A DNA stretch of 64,000 bases, from contig JAEPOM010000007.1 in assembly GCA_017642885.1 (NCBI GenBank), forward strand, positions 418 through 64,417, in the 5' to 3' direction. The notes beneath the pieces are model-generated. The model searched no databases and had not been told where the DNA came from. It saw only the letters and a program-made list of their open reading frames with translations. Below, piece by piece: positions 45,968 through 56,376 of this stretch (its first letter is position 1; each line of letters begins with the position of its first letter). The DNA is from Henriciella sp. (GTDB taxonomy: Bacteria > Pseudomonadota > Alphaproteobacteria > Caulobacterales > Hyphomonadaceae). The translations under genes and the position numbers were made by a program.

Positions 45968-46549
45968 ATGCGCGAATTGCCTATCCCTGGAATGTTTGCC
46001 CCGCGCTTGTTGAAGCGCTTTGAGGCATTTGCAGCCGATAAGCGAGGCATTGCCGCTGTGGAATTCGCCTTGATCGCAATTCCATTTTTCTTCCTGATCT
46101 TTGGCCTGCTCGAGGTTTGCGTGATTTTCATCATGGCGTCCGTTCTGGAACACGGGGCCAGCGAAGCGTCTCGTGCCATTCGAACAGGGCAGTTCCAACA
46201 GGGCGGGTTCGGAGAACTCGCGTTCAAGAACGCCGTTTGCGCCGAGCTGTTTGATCTGATGAGCTGCGGCGACAAGCTGAGCCTGGATGTAAAGACGTTC
46301 AGTAGCTTTGCCGGGACCAACAATCCATCGCCCATTGATGGGGATGGAAACCTGGACGATTCCGGTTTTGCGTTTAGCCCGGGCGGACAGAACGACATTG
46401 TGGTGATCCGCGTGTTCTACGAGTGGGACCTGATGATCCCTTTGATGAGCAAGCCGCTGGCCAATATGAGCGGTGATCGCCGCTTGCTGCAGGCCACGAT
46501 CGCGTTTCGTAACGAGCCATTCGGCAATTCGGCTGCCTCGGGGACATAG
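45968..46549 (+). CDS. TadE-like pseudopilin, first copy
   Basis: The 193-residue protein has a basic cytoplasmic N-terminus ending ADKRGIAAVEFALIAIPFFFLIFGLLEV, the TadE-type prepilin region with the conserved Glu, one TM helix (about 30-55), and an extracytoplasmic domain with several Cys. ATG at 45968 has GGAG 7 bases upstream. TadE and TadF are minor pseudopilins of Tad pili. No other tad gene is nearby, so the partner machinery is elsewhere or absent. A second related gene follows. Confidence 0.88.
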   Translation: MRELPIPGMFAPRLLKRFEAFAADKRGIAAVEFALIAIPFFFLIFGLLEVCVIFIMASVLEHGASEASRAIRTGQFQQGGFGELAFKNAVCAELFDLMSCGDKLSLDVKTFSSFAGTNNPSPIDGDGNLDDSGFAFSPGGQNDIVVIRVFYEWDLMIPLMSKPLANMSGDRRLLQATIAFRNEPFGNSAASGT

Positions 46550-46553
46550 GGAT

Positions 46554-47135
46554 ATGACGATGCGACTGAGACCAGTAACCAAACTGCGGAAATTCCTACG
46601 CGCTGAGAGCGGAATCTCAGCCGTGGAATTTGCCCTGATCGCGCCGCTCATGGCGATGATCTACTTTGGCTGTATCGAGCTGTCTCTGATGATGACACTC
46701 GATCGGAAAGTCACGGGCGCAACGGCTGCGCTGGGCGATCTGACATCGCGCTCCTCAACGATCACGAACAACGATCTCACAGACATTTTCGAAGCCACGC
46801 GCATGGTGATGCAGCCTAATGACATGACCGGTGCGCGCATACGGATTTCCAGCCTTTATGAGGATAGCGGACAGGTGAAAGTCGCCTGGAGTGATGGTTG
46901 TAATCTAACGCCATATAGCGATGACCAGGTCATGACGATCCCGAACAATCTAATCCCGACCGACGGGACGATCATCATGGCTGAAATCGAGTACGACTAT
47001 AAGTCTGGCATTGGCTATTTCTTCACAACCACGAAAGCGCTGACCGACAAGTTTTATCTGCGCCCTCGCCGCGTCGATTCGATTACGCGGGACCGTACAT
47101 CAGGATCGTTTAGTTGCGCCTACACCTCACCCTAA
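46554..47135 (+). CDS. TadE-like pseudopilin, second copy
   Basis: The 193-residue protein has the same plan: LRAESGISAVEFALIAPLMAMIYFGCIEL near residue 18-46, one TM helix, then a globular outer domain with two Cys (DGCNLT and SFSCAY). ATG at 46554 or the in-frame ATG at 46560 may be used; the latter has better spacing to AGGG. It begins 4 bases after the first copy ends. Paired TadE-like genes are common in alphaproteobacteria. The stop shares bases with the opposing transporter stop. Confidence 0.87.
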   Translation: MTMRLRPVTKLRKFLRAESGISAVEFALIAPLMAMIYFGCIELSLMMTLDRKVTGATAALGDLTSRSSTITNNDLTDIFEATRMVMQPNDMTGARIRISSLYEDSGQVKVAWSDGCNLTPYSDDQVMTIPNNLIPTDGTIIMAEIEYDYKSGIGYFFTTTKALTDKFYLRPRRVDSITRDRTSGSFSCAYTSP

Positions 47136-48559
47136 GCGGTGTTGTCGGCCTTCAGGTGCTCCGGTGTTTTATCGGCTTTAACCGTCATGATAATCGCGAG
47201 ACCGGTGATCAATAGAAACACGACGGGAGCGAACCCGGCCCGCTGATCATTTGTGAGCCAGGTAACCAAGGCCACTGAACCAGGGCCAAGCCAAACTGTT
47301 ACGCTACCAGCCATGGCATAAAAGCCGAAAAACTCGCCAATCTTCTCTGGCGGCGCGATGTGCAGCAGCATATACCGGCTCGAGGAAATTGTCGCGACCA
47401 AGAATATCGTTCCGGGAATCACGGCGAGGACGTAAACTACGTCAGAGAGCGTGCTGAACACGCCGCCTTCCCAGACTGTATGCCCGGCTGGAATTAGCCC
47501 GAACAGAATTGCGTCCTTTGTGATCGAAATCTGAAAGATGCCGATCAAAATAGCCATGCTAAGCTCGAACACCAGGGCGCGTTTGGGTCCGAGCAGGCGA
47601 TCAAGTACGCCGCCAAAGAATCCTCCAATGACTGCGAACAAGGAGGCGAGAATACCGTACACTGCGAGTTGCGGGCCGGTCCACGCCAGAACCCCGCCGA
47701 CATAGACCCCACCAATCGTCAACATCGCAGCAATACCGTCAGCGTAGATCATCCGACCGACCAGGTAACGCATGACATTCGGATGCTGCTGAAAGCGGCT
47801 TTTTACCCAGGTGTAAGGCTGCACTCGGTTTGCCGGATCTCGAAAATCTTTCAGGGCCTGACCCCAGGTTGCCTCTTTCCGGTAAACGTCAGGCATCAAC
47901 AGAAAGAATACGCCCATGAAAATGAGCAGCCAAAACCCTATTGTTGGCGCGGACAGCCGGGATACATCAATTCCAGTCAATCCAAAGGGAGGGTTAGTGC
48001 TCAGGATCGCCACGGCGATCAGTAATACCATCCCGGCGGCATTCCCCATGGCTAGGCCGAGACCGGAAACCAGCGGCAAGGCGGACGATCGTCCTGCAGC
48101 CGGTAGCATTGCATTGTGCAGCAGTTCGGACACGGTGTAGCTGCAATAACCGACGATCAAAAGAAACATCCCGATCGGGACCGCACCAGGCAGATCGGGC
48201 GTTATGAATCCGAGCAATATTGCACAGCCCGCCAGCACCGCGAACGTGTAGAGCAAGATTGGTTTTTTGGGGCCGGCTTTGTCGACGATGCTGCCGAGGA
48301 TGGGCGAAACGATCGCCATGATAACGCCGGCAATGGCTATGGTGACCCCAACCAAGGTCTGACCGAGTTCACCGTTCTGAATTACTGAGTTGGCGAAGTA
48401 AGGCGTGAAGATGAATATGACGACGATATTGTAGTAGGGATTTCGGGCCCACTCGAATGAGGCCCAGCCGAACCCCTTCTTTCCAAACGGACCGCCGGTC
48501 ACTTCTCCGGCATCGCCTTGCGGTCCCGCATCGTCTGCACTCAAGCTCGCATCAGCCAT
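47132..48559 (-). CDS. UMF1-type MFS transporter
   Basis: The 475-residue protein has about 11-12 TM helices. The N-terminal WASFEWARNPYYNIVVIFIFTPYFA segment and the LGSIVDKAGPKKP and FGGVLDRLLGPKR loops are typical of the UMF1/Atg22-like MFS branch. Substrate is unknown. It opposes the second TadE-like gene, with overlapping stops, and diverges from the COX IV-like gene. Confidence 0.87.
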   Translation of the reverse strand: MADASLSADDAGPQGDAGEVTGGPFGKKGFGWASFEWARNPYYNIVVIFIFTPYFANSVIQNGELGQTLVGVTIAIAGVIMAIVSPILGSIVDKAGPKKPILLYTFAVLAGCAILLGFITPDLPGAVPIGMFLLIVGYCSYTVSELLHNAMLPAAGRSSALPLVSGLGLAMGNAAGMVLLIAVAILSTNPPFGLTGIDVSRLSAPTIGFWLLIFMGVFFLLMPDVYRKEATWGQALKDFRDPANRVQPYTWVKSRFQQHPNVMRYLVGRMIYADGIAAMLTIGGVYVGGVLAWTGPQLAVYGILASLFAVIGGFFGGVLDRLLGPKRALVFELSMAILIGIFQISITKDAILFGLIPAGHTVWEGGVFSTLSDVVYVLAVIPGTIFLVATISSSRYMLLHIAPPEKIGEFFGFYAMAGSVTVWLGPGSVALVTWLTNDQRAGFAPVVFLLITGLAIIMTVKADKTPEHLKADNTA

Positions 48560-48668
48560 AACGTCTCCTCACAATGCACATCTGTAGGCGCAGTTCGGCG
48601 ACCCTGAAACATTCCGTATCGAATGAAAAGGAGGGTGCTGTCGAGCGCTGCTGCGACATCTATTGCGC

Positions 48669-48696
48669 TTGACGCTGGCGACCATGCGGATAAAGA
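48669..48696 (+). promoter_or_regulatory. Possible housekeeping promoter of the COX IV-like gene
   Basis: TTGACG (48669-48674) and TAAAGA (48691-48696) are separated by 16 bases, 26 bases before the ATG at 48723. This is a plausible sigma-70-type promoter found by eye. Confidence 0.4.
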
Positions 48697-48722
48697 CGGG
48701 CGAGACTGAATTGGAGGCCATC

Positions 48723-49022
48723 ATGGCAGGCGATTACACACGCGGTGAAATGAATATCGAAGCTCAAAAGGGCATGTATGTGGGAACCATGAAAGCGGGC
48801 GCCTGGGGAGCGTTGATTACGCTGCTGGGTCTAGCTTATGCGACCTTCACCTTGTCCATGGGTATGCCGTGGTTGGTTGCTCTGGTGGTTTGCGCAGGCG
48901 GCGGTATCGTCATCGGCTTGGGCATGGGATTTGGCGGCGCGTGGGTGGCGACAGTTGTTGGTCTTTCGGGGCTCGCCCTGTTCATCCAGCTGCTTATTTT
49001 GCTGTTCCAACTGGCACTGTAA
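48723..49022 (+). CDS. aa3-type cytochrome oxidase subunit IV-like membrane protein
   Basis: The 99-residue protein starts with a soluble segment (YTRGEMNIEAQKGMYVGTMKAG) resembling the bacterial aa3 oxidase subunit IV region, followed by three hydrophobic helices. The classic subunit IV has only one helix, so this is an extended variant. ATG at 48723 has GGAGG 5 bases upstream; the frame continues upstream to 48663. No other oxidase gene is near. It ends before a strong terminator. Confidence 0.72.
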   Translation: MAGDYTRGEMNIEAQKGMYVGTMKAGAWGALITLLGLAYATFTLSMGMPWLVALVVCAGGGIVIGLGMGFGGAWVATVVGLSGLALFIQLLILLFQLAL

Positions 49023-49048
49023 GGCGCCTCCGCCCTCGAGGTTTGAGA

Positions 49049-49078
49049 AGCGGTTGCCGCGGCAGCCGCTTTTTCTTT
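49049..49078 (+). terminator. Intrinsic terminator after the COX IV-like gene
   Basis: AGCGGTTGCC pairs with GGCAGCCGCT (one G-U pair) and is followed by TTTTTCTTT. It lies 26 bases after the stop codon. Confidence 0.85.
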
Positions 49079-49124
49079 GCCGCTTTCACTGGTGCGAATC
49101 AGCTGGGACGCCTAATTTCTCCGA

Positions 49125-51017
49125 ATGCCTGATAGTGCACACCTCCCGTCCCGACCGGTGATCCGCCAGTTGCCGCCAGATGCGATAAACCGCATCGCTG
49201 CGGGTGAAGTCGTTGAACGCCCCGCCGCGGCTGTGAAGGAGCTCGTCGAGAACGCCCTTGATGCGGGCGCTCGCTCGATAAAGGTCACGATTGAAGCGGG
49301 CGGCTTGAAGCGGTTGATTGTCGAAGATGATGGCTGCGGTATGAGCGGTGATGATATGCGGCTGGCGCTCGAGCGGCACGCGACGTCGAAGCTGGCCCCA
49401 GGCGAAGATGGCCGGATTGACCTGCTCAATATTCACACGATGGGATTTCGCGGCGAGGCCTTGCCGTCGATTGGCTCAGTCAGTCGCATGACGCTGACAT
49501 CGCGAACAGATGGCGAGGATGCGGCAGAACTGTTCATCGAGGCGGGACGGATCGAAGGACCAAAACCAGCAGCCTTTTCCGGCGTTGGCCTCACCGGCAC
49601 GCGTGTGGAGGTGCGCGACCTTTTTCATGCGACGCCAGCTCGCCTGAAATTCATGAAGTCGGAGCGGTCCGAGACGATGGCGGTCACAGACACACTCAAG
49701 CGCTTGGCGATGTCCCGCGCGGATGTGGCCTTCCAGCTCGAAAGCAATGGCCGAAATGTCTTTCGGTACGCGGCCCACCCGGACACGCCGACAGGACGCC
49801 TCGAACGCCTCGGCGCTATCATGGGTCGGGAGTTTCGAGAAAACGCACTCGAAATCGAAGCCGAACGGGAAGGCGTTCACCTGACCGGGTTTGCGGGCCT
49901 GCCGACGCTCAATCGCGGCAACGCGCAGAAGCAGTACTTGTTCGTCAACGGACGGCCCGTGAAGGATCGCATGCTAAACGGCGTGATTCGAGCGGCGTAC
50001 CAGGACTTCCTGGCCCGGGACCGCCACCCTATGGCCGCTTTGTTTGTCGATCTCGATCCAGAATATGTCGACGTTAACGTCCACCCTGCGAAGACCGAAG
50101 TGCGTTTTCGTGATGCCGGAAATGTCCGCGGCCTGATCATCGGAGCGCTGCGACACACGCTTGCGGCAGCCGGGCATCGGGCGAGCACGACGGTCGCGTC
50201 TGCCGCGCTTGGAAAGGTTCAGGCCGAGCCGGTTCAGGCGGACGTCTTTCGTCCAAGCACACTATGGGCGGACCGACCGGCGCGTGGCGCCGCTTTCTCG
50301 CCATCGGCTGCAACGCCGCCTGCAGCGTACCGACCGTCTGTGTCTGCGCCCGAAAGCCTCGGTGAGCCCGCGTCACCTGCTTATGAGGGCGGTCTATCCG
50401 CGCGTGTTGAGCCAGAGCGCGATACGGTCGAATCGGACTTCCCACTGGGCGTGGCCCGAGCGCAATTGCACGAAACCTATGTCGTCGCGCAGACGGAAGA
50501 CGGTATCGTGATCGTCGACCAGCACGCGGCGCATGAGCGCTTGGTTTATGAGGATATGAAACGGCAAATGGCCGACGGCGGCGTCAAGCGTCAGGCCTTG
50601 TTGATTCCGGATGTTGTAGAGCTCAGCGAGGACGAGGCGGCGCGCATCCTGGAGCGGAGTGACGAGCTCGCCGAGCTTGGCTTGGAAGTCGAACCCTTCG
50701 GGGTCGGGGCGGTCTGTATCCGCGCGACGCCTGCTTTATTCGGCGAAATGGATGTTGCGGGTCTTGTTCGGGATCTCGCCGATGATTTCGCCGAATATGA
50801 TGCGGGGCTCGCCTTGAAAGAGCGTTTCGAAGAAGTGATGGGCAATATGGCCTGCCGCGGCTCGGTGCGCGCTGGGCGGCGTCTCAATGCTGACGAGATG
50901 AACGCTTTGTTGAGGCAAATGGAGCGCACGCCACACTCCGGCCAGTGCAATCACGGGCGTCCAACTTATGTTGAACTGAAGCTAGCGGATATTGAAAGAC
51001 TATTTGGGCGGCGTTGA
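49125..51017 (+). CDS. mutL: DNA mismatch repair protein MutL (endonuclease type)
   Basis: MutL links MutS mismatch recognition to strand removal. The 630-residue protein has the GHKL ATPase motifs ([37 protein letters not shown]) in residues 1-340, a linker rich in Pro/Ala (350-440), and a C-terminal endonuclease domain with [12 protein letters not shown] (465-476) and CNHGRP (608-613). Together these mark a nicking MutL as in species without MutH. No mutS is present here. Confidence 0.97.
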   Translation: MPDSAHLPSRPVIRQLPPDAINRIAAGEVVERPAAAVKELVENALDAGARSIKVTIEAGGLKRLIVEDDGCGMSGDDMRLALERHATSKLAPGEDGRIDLLNIHTMGFRGEALPSIGSVSRMTLTSRTDGEDAAELFIEAGRIEGPKPAAFSGVGLTGTRVEVRDLFHATPARLKFMKSERSETMAVTDTLKRLAMSRADVAFQLESNGRNVFRYAAHPDTPTGRLERLGAIMGREFRENALEIEAEREGVHLTGFAGLPTLNRGNAQKQYLFVNGRPVKDRMLNGVIRAAYQDFLARDRHPMAALFVDLDPEYVDVNVHPAKTEVRFRDAGNVRGLIIGALRHTLAAAGHRASTTVASAALGKVQAEPVQADVFRPSTLWADRPARGAAFSPSAATPPAAYRPSVSAPESLGEPASPAYEGGLSARVEPERDTVESDFPLGVARAQLHETYVVAQTEDGIVIVDQHAAHERLVYEDMKRQMADGGVKRQALLIPDVVELSEDEAARILERSDELAELGLEVEPFGVGAVCIRATPALFGEMDVAGLVRDLADDFAEYDAGLALKERFEEVMGNMACRGSVRAGRRLNADEMNALLRQMERTPHSGQCNHGRPTYVELKLADIERLFGRR

Positions 51018-51069
51018 TTTGACTTCGTGAAATAAGGAAAAATCAACCTAAACGTGATTACGTCGCGGG

Positions 51070-52200
51070 ATGAATAGCGCCGCTATACCTCCCAGGAAGA
51101 AACGCCATCTCAGGGTTTCTGTGGCGCTCATAGCTGTCGGGTGTCTTGGTCTGCTCGAGCTTACATTCTTTGCTTTCGGGTCCATACACGAGTTCAGCCA
51201 CAGCTTCTTGTTGCTTGAATCAGCGGTAATCTTGCTGGCAACGCTCGGCCTCCTCTTCCTAGTGGCGCGTCAGGATAAAAAGACGGAAGAAGCGGAAAAC
51301 ACCGCGGAAAGCCAACTGTCTCATCTCGCTGACTTTGCGACTGATCTTTATTGGGAAACGGATTTGGAAGGCCACGTCATTGCCGCAGGCGGACGATTGA
51401 TGAACACGTTCTTCCCCGACATCAATCACGTCCTCGGCAAGCACTATATGAGCGTGATTAAACTCGACGACGCGGAGCGCCAGAAGATGCTGGACGCGTT
51501 GCGCGCGATTAAGCCCTACTCGGATATTTTGTCGGTGTTCCGGTCCACCGATGACAAACGCTTCTACATCTCGCTTTCAGCGACCCCGCGTTACAGCAAG
51601 ACCGGAGCGGTTATTGGCTATCTCGGTGTTGGCACCAATGTCACGCGGCGGATTGAGGCGCAGGGGCGCCTGAAGCATATGGCCGAACATGACATGCTGA
51701 CCGGTCTCGCTAATCGATACACTTTCCAGAACCGGATCGAACAGGAAGTTGCTGCGAGCGGTGAAGATGAGAATGTGGCTATCCTCGCAATCGATCTCGA
51801 TAATTTCAAATCCATCAATGACACGTTTGGACACCAGACCGGTGATGCCCTGCTCAATCTTGTGGCCAAGCGGTTGCGCAAGGTGATCAGAGGGAACGAC
51901 TGGGCGGCACGCCTCGGCGGCGACGAGTTTGTCGTCGTCTCGCGCGATGTCGCCAATCCCATGGATGCGTGCCTGGTTGCGGCACGGATTGTTTCGGCCT
52001 TGTCGAGACCGTTCCGGATTGGCGGCCTGGAGCTAACATCCTCGGCATCTGTGGGCGTCGCCTGCGCCCCGCTACATGCAGACTCAACCCAATCCTTGCT
52101 GAAGTGCGCCGACCTCGCACTCTATGAAGCCAAAGGTAGCGGTCGTAGCTGTTATCGGTTGTTCCAGGCGCCGGACCAGCCTCATTCAGGACTGAATTAG
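51070..52200 (+). CDS. Diguanylate cyclase with PAS domain and two TM helices
   Basis: The 376-residue protein has two TM helices (about 14-36 and 47-66), a PAS-like domain (about 85-195), and a GGDEF domain (about 200-365) with an intact GGDEF signature (283-287) and an inhibitory-site RxxD (RGND, 274-277) five residues before it. It should make cyclic di-GMP under product inhibition. It opposes dps, with overlapping stops. Its c-di-GMP role pairs it with the EAL gene at 2305-4290. Confidence 0.92.
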   Translation: MNSAAIPPRKKRHLRVSVALIAVGCLGLLELTFFAFGSIHEFSHSFLLLESAVILLATLGLLFLVARQDKKTEEAENTAESQLSHLADFATDLYWETDLEGHVIAAGGRLMNTFFPDINHVLGKHYMSVIKLDDAERQKMLDALRAIKPYSDILSVFRSTDDKRFYISLSATPRYSKTGAVIGYLGVGTNVTRRIEAQGRLKHMAEHDMLTGLANRYTFQNRIEQEVAASGEDENVAILAIDLDNFKSINDTFGHQTGDALLNLVAKRLRKVIRGNDWAARLGGDEFVVVSRDVANPMDACLVAARIVSALSRPFRIGGLELTSSASVGVACAPLHADSTQSLLKCADLALYEAKGSGRSCYRLFQAPDQPHSGLN

Positions 52201-52661
52201 AGGCTCGCCCGAAGCATCCAGGCGGTCTTGTCTGCGATCGTCGCGCGCTGGGTCATCAGGTCGGCGGTCACGTCATCGCACGCCTCTTCTGCTATTCGAA
52301 TGCCGTCGCGAGCAGCGCGCGCCACCGCTTCGTGACCACGCGCAAGATTAGCCACCATAGTTTCTGCATCGGGAACGGATGCGTCAGCCTCTATCGAGGC
52401 GTCCTGCATCATCTCGTTCGAAGACCCGGGCGCGAAATGCCCCAGAGCACGGACACGTTCGGCTAATTCATCCAGCGCTGCCCACAATTCAGTATACTGC
52501 GTCATGAACACCTCATGCAGCGACTGGAAGCGAGGACCGGTGACATTCCAGTGATATCCATGCGTCTTGATATACAGCGCATACGTTTCACCCAGCAGAC
52601 GTTTCAGAGCCTGCGCGGATTTTGCGCGGTCGGTTTCAGAAATTCCAATTTCAACATTCAT
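52197..52661 (-). CDS. dps: Dps-family DNA-protecting ferritin
   Basis: Dps oxidises and stores iron using H2O2 and shields DNA during stress. The 154-residue protein has the ferroxidase-site region HGYHWNVTGPRFQSLHEVFMTQYTELWAALDELAERVRALG (about 35-75) and the four-helix bundle. ATG at 52661 is preferred because GAGGG lies upstream at proper distance; ATG at 52676 would add five residues. It stands alone, with an OxyR-like site in its upstream region. Confidence 0.95.
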   Translation of the reverse strand: MNVEIGISETDRAKSAQALKRLLGETYALYIKTHGYHWNVTGPRFQSLHEVFMTQYTELWAALDELAERVRALGHFAPGSSNEMMQDASIEADASVPDAETMVANLARGHEAVARAARDGIRIAEEACDDVTADLMTQRATIADKTAWMLRASL

Positions 52662-52740
52662 CAGTCTAACCCTCATTTCTTATGAGGATCAGATGGGGAA
52701 TGCCCCGCGGTTGCGCCAATTGATTATCGAATTCTCAGAC

Positions 52741-52755
52741 ATAGAAGAAATCTAT
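52741..52755 (-). promoter_or_regulatory. OxyR-like half-site upstream of dps
   Basis: ATAG and CTAT separated by seven bases match the OxyR half-site pattern ATAG-N7-CTAT, within a 6-bp dyad (CATAGA/TCTATG). It lies about 80 bases upstream of the dps start and just after the aminotransferase stop. OxyR control of dps is well established in proteobacteria; this site is inferred. Confidence 0.42.
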
Positions 52756-52764
52756 GCATTCGAC

Positions 52765-54039
<1,275 letters not shown>

Positions 54040-54151
54040 TTAAAAATCATTGATCGATAAAATTTCCCCGTTTGATTTAGGATGGTCTTGACCAAGTGCG
54101 GATATACAGAGCCGTTAGTTTTATCCATGGCTGGGGCCGAGGATTGAGGTC

Positions 54152-54469
54152 ATGTGGTTCACTCGTGAAGTCACTTCAGATATATATCAGCAGGCCTTCG
54201 ACAGGTTTCTCGTCGAAGCGACCTTTTATATTGGCGAAGTGCGCAACTATTTCATCGACTTGACCGATGTTGAACGCGGGTTCGCGCTCTGCGCCTTTAT
54301 CTTGTTTCTAATCTACCTGATCGTCGCTCGGGCGCGCCGCAAGTACAATCCTGGCAGCATTGGTCGTCAGTTTGTCGGCGCCATGGTGCTGCTCGGCATG
54401 GTTCTCTATGGCGCGGATATTCTGTTTGATTATTCGCCGGGCGCATACAGCAATCTCTTCAAGCTCTAG
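54152..54469 (+). CDS. Membrane protein of unknown function, 105 aa
   Basis: The protein has an N-terminal amphipathic region (FDRFLVEATFYIGEVRNYF), one TM helix (about 44-60), a basic loop (ARARRKYNPG) and a second TM helix (about 72-90). No family is recognised. It lies 32 bases before uvrC on the same strand. Confidence 0.6.
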   Translation: MWFTREVTSDIYQQAFDRFLVEATFYIGEVRNYFIDLTDVERGFALCAFILFLIYLIVARARRKYNPGSIGRQFVGAMVLLGMVLYGADILFDYSPGAYSNLFKL

Positions 54470-54501
54470 GCTTTATGGCGCTTGCCCCCTAAATTGGGCT
54501 G

Positions 54502-56376
54502 ATGCCCGATTCTCCTGATCTCACTGCGCGCAAACGCGGCGTTGATGTCATCAAAGACAACTTGTCCAGGCTTCCCGCGAAGCCTGGCGTTTATCGCATG
54601 TTCGGCGAAGACGAAACGGTGCTCTATGTCGGTAAGGCGAAAAGCCTGAAGGCGAGGGTTTCTTCCTATACGCGCATTGGTGGCCACACGCAGCGCATTG
54701 CCGCGATGATCATGGCGACAGCGCGGATGGAATTTGTGGTCACAGAGAGCGAGACCGAAGCGCTTCTTCTCGAGGCGAGCCTGATCAAATCCCTGAAACC
54801 GCGCTTCAACATATTGCTGCGCGACGACAAATCGTTCCCTTACATCCTGATCCGCCGCGATCATGACGCACCTCAGGTCCTAAAATATCGAGGCTCCAAA
54901 CAGGACCGCGGAGACTATTTCGGACCGTTCGCCAGCGCTGGTGCGGTCACGCGGACGATCGATACGCTGCAAAAGGCATTCTTGTTACGGACGTGCGAGG
55001 ACAGCGTGTTTTCGACCCGGCAAAGGCCCTGCATGTTGCACCAGATCAAACGCTGCTCCGCACCGTGCGTGGATCTGATCAGTGCAGAGGAATACCGCGC
55101 GCTCGCAGACCAGGCGGCTGATTTCCTGCGCGGAAAAGCCACCGATTTGCAAACGGCTCTTGCGACGGAGATGGAGACGGCAGCTTCTGATATGGAGTTT
55201 GAGCAGGCCGCCGCGCTGCGCGACAGAATTCGCGCGCTGGCGCATGTGCGCGCCCAGCAGGACATTAATCCGGACGGGATCGAGGAAGCGGATATCTTCT
55301 CCATCGCTCTGGAGGGCGGCCAATCCGCGGTCCAGGTGTTCTTCATTCGGGCGGGCCAGAATTGGGGGGCCAGTGTTCACTTCCCGCGGCATGAGAAGGG
55401 CGAGACCGAGGCCGACATTCTCGCAGCGTTTCTGGTTCAGTTCTATGACAAGCGCCCGCCTCCACGTTTGATCTTCACCAGCGTCGACCCAGCGGATGGC
55501 GCCCTGATCGCAGATGCTTTGGCGCTCAAAGCCGATCGGAAAGTAGAAATCCGAACGCCGCAACGCGGTGAAAAGCGCGCTCTGGTCGAGCAAGCGAGCC
55601 GCAATGCCGCCGAAGCGCTCAGCCGGAAACTGGCCGAAAGTGCAAGCCAGGCAAGGTTGCTGAAGGAAGTCGCAAAAGCGTTCGATCTCGAAGAGCCACC
55701 GCAGCGGATCGAGGTCTATGACAATTCCCATATTCAAGGTTCGAATATGGTCGGAGGCATGGTCGTCGCGGGACCCGACGGGTTCGAAAAAGGCCAGTAC
55801 CGGAAGTTCAACATCAAGGACAAAAGCCTCGAACCCGGCGACGATTACGGCATGATGCGCGAGGTGATGCGGCGGCGATTCTCGCGCGCTTTGAAAGAGC
55901 GCGAAGAGGGCAATGGTGCGAACTGGCCGGATCTGGTTTTGATCGATGGCGGGCTTGGACAACTGAGCAGCGTGATCGAGGCGATCGGTGAGTTGGGTCT
56001 ATCGCCCTCGGACGTGAATCTGGTCTCGATCGCCAAAGGTGTTGAACGAAATGCCGGTCGCGAGCAGTTCTTCCAGCCGGGTCGTGCCCCGTTCCGATTG
56101 CCGGAAAACGCCCCGGTTCTGTACTATTTGCAGCGCCTCCGCGACGAGGCGCACCGCTGGGCCATTGGCGCACACCGGGCCAAGCGCAGCGCCGATATCA
56201 AGAAGAACCCGCTTGATGAGATTGGCGGGATCGGCCCTGCCCGAAAGAAGGCGTTGCTCCAATACTTTGGGTCCGCCAAAGGTGTGTCACAGGCCAAGCT
56301 TGCGGACTTGAAAGAAGTCGAGGGCGTTTCTGCTGCACTCGCAGAACGCATCCACGGTCACTTCAATAGCGGCTAG
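54502..56376 (+). CDS. uvrC: Excinuclease ABC subunit C UvrC
   Basis: UvrC makes both incisions in nucleotide excision repair. The 624-residue protein has the N-terminal GIY-YIG nuclease (KPGVYRMFGEDETVLYVGKAKSLKARV), the Cys-rich RQRPCMLHQIKRCSAPC segment, a UVR domain (EMETAASDMEFEQAAALRDRIRAL), the RNase H-like nuclease (IEVYDNSHIQGSNMVGGMVV, DLVLIDGGLGQ), and a C-terminal helix-hairpin-helix pair. The stop shares CTAG with the opposing adenosyltransferase gene. Confidence 0.97.
   Translation: MPDSPDLTARKRGVDVIKDNLSRLPAKPGVYRMFGEDETVLYVGKAKSLKARVSSYTRIGGHTQRIAAMIMATARMEFVVTESETEALLLEASLIKSLKPRFNILLRDDKSFPYILIRRDHDAPQVLKYRGSKQDRGDYFGPFASAGAVTRTIDTLQKAFLLRTCEDSVFSTRQRPCMLHQIKRCSAPCVDLISAEEYRALADQAADFLRGKATDLQTALATEMETAASDMEFEQAAALRDRIRALAHVRAQQDINPDGIEEADIFSIALEGGQSAVQVFFIRAGQNWGASVHFPRHEKGETEADILAAFLVQFYDKRPPPRLIFTSVDPADGALIADALALKADRKVEIRTPQRGEKRALVEQASRNAAEALSRKLAESASQARLLKEVAKAFDLEEPPQRIEVYDNSHIQGSNMVGGMVVAGPDGFEKGQYRKFNIKDKSLEPGDDYGMMREVMRRRFSRALKEREEGNGANWPDLVLIDGGLGQLSSVIEAIGELGLSPSDVNLVSIAKGVERNAGREQFFQPGRAPFRLPENAPVLYYLQRLRDEAHRWAIGAHRAKRSADIKKNPLDEIGGIGPARKKALLQYFGSAKGVSQAKLADLKEVEGVSAALAERIHGHFNSG

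Noticed and set aside
51013-51047. Inverted repeat GTTGATTT/AAATCAAC after mutL as a terminator
   Set aside because: The stem is AT-rich with a long loop and no T-run follows; too weak to call.
54070-54120. Sigma-70 promoter before the 105-residue membrane gene
   Set aside because: TTGACC and TATACA are only 9 bases apart, far from the 16-18 needed.
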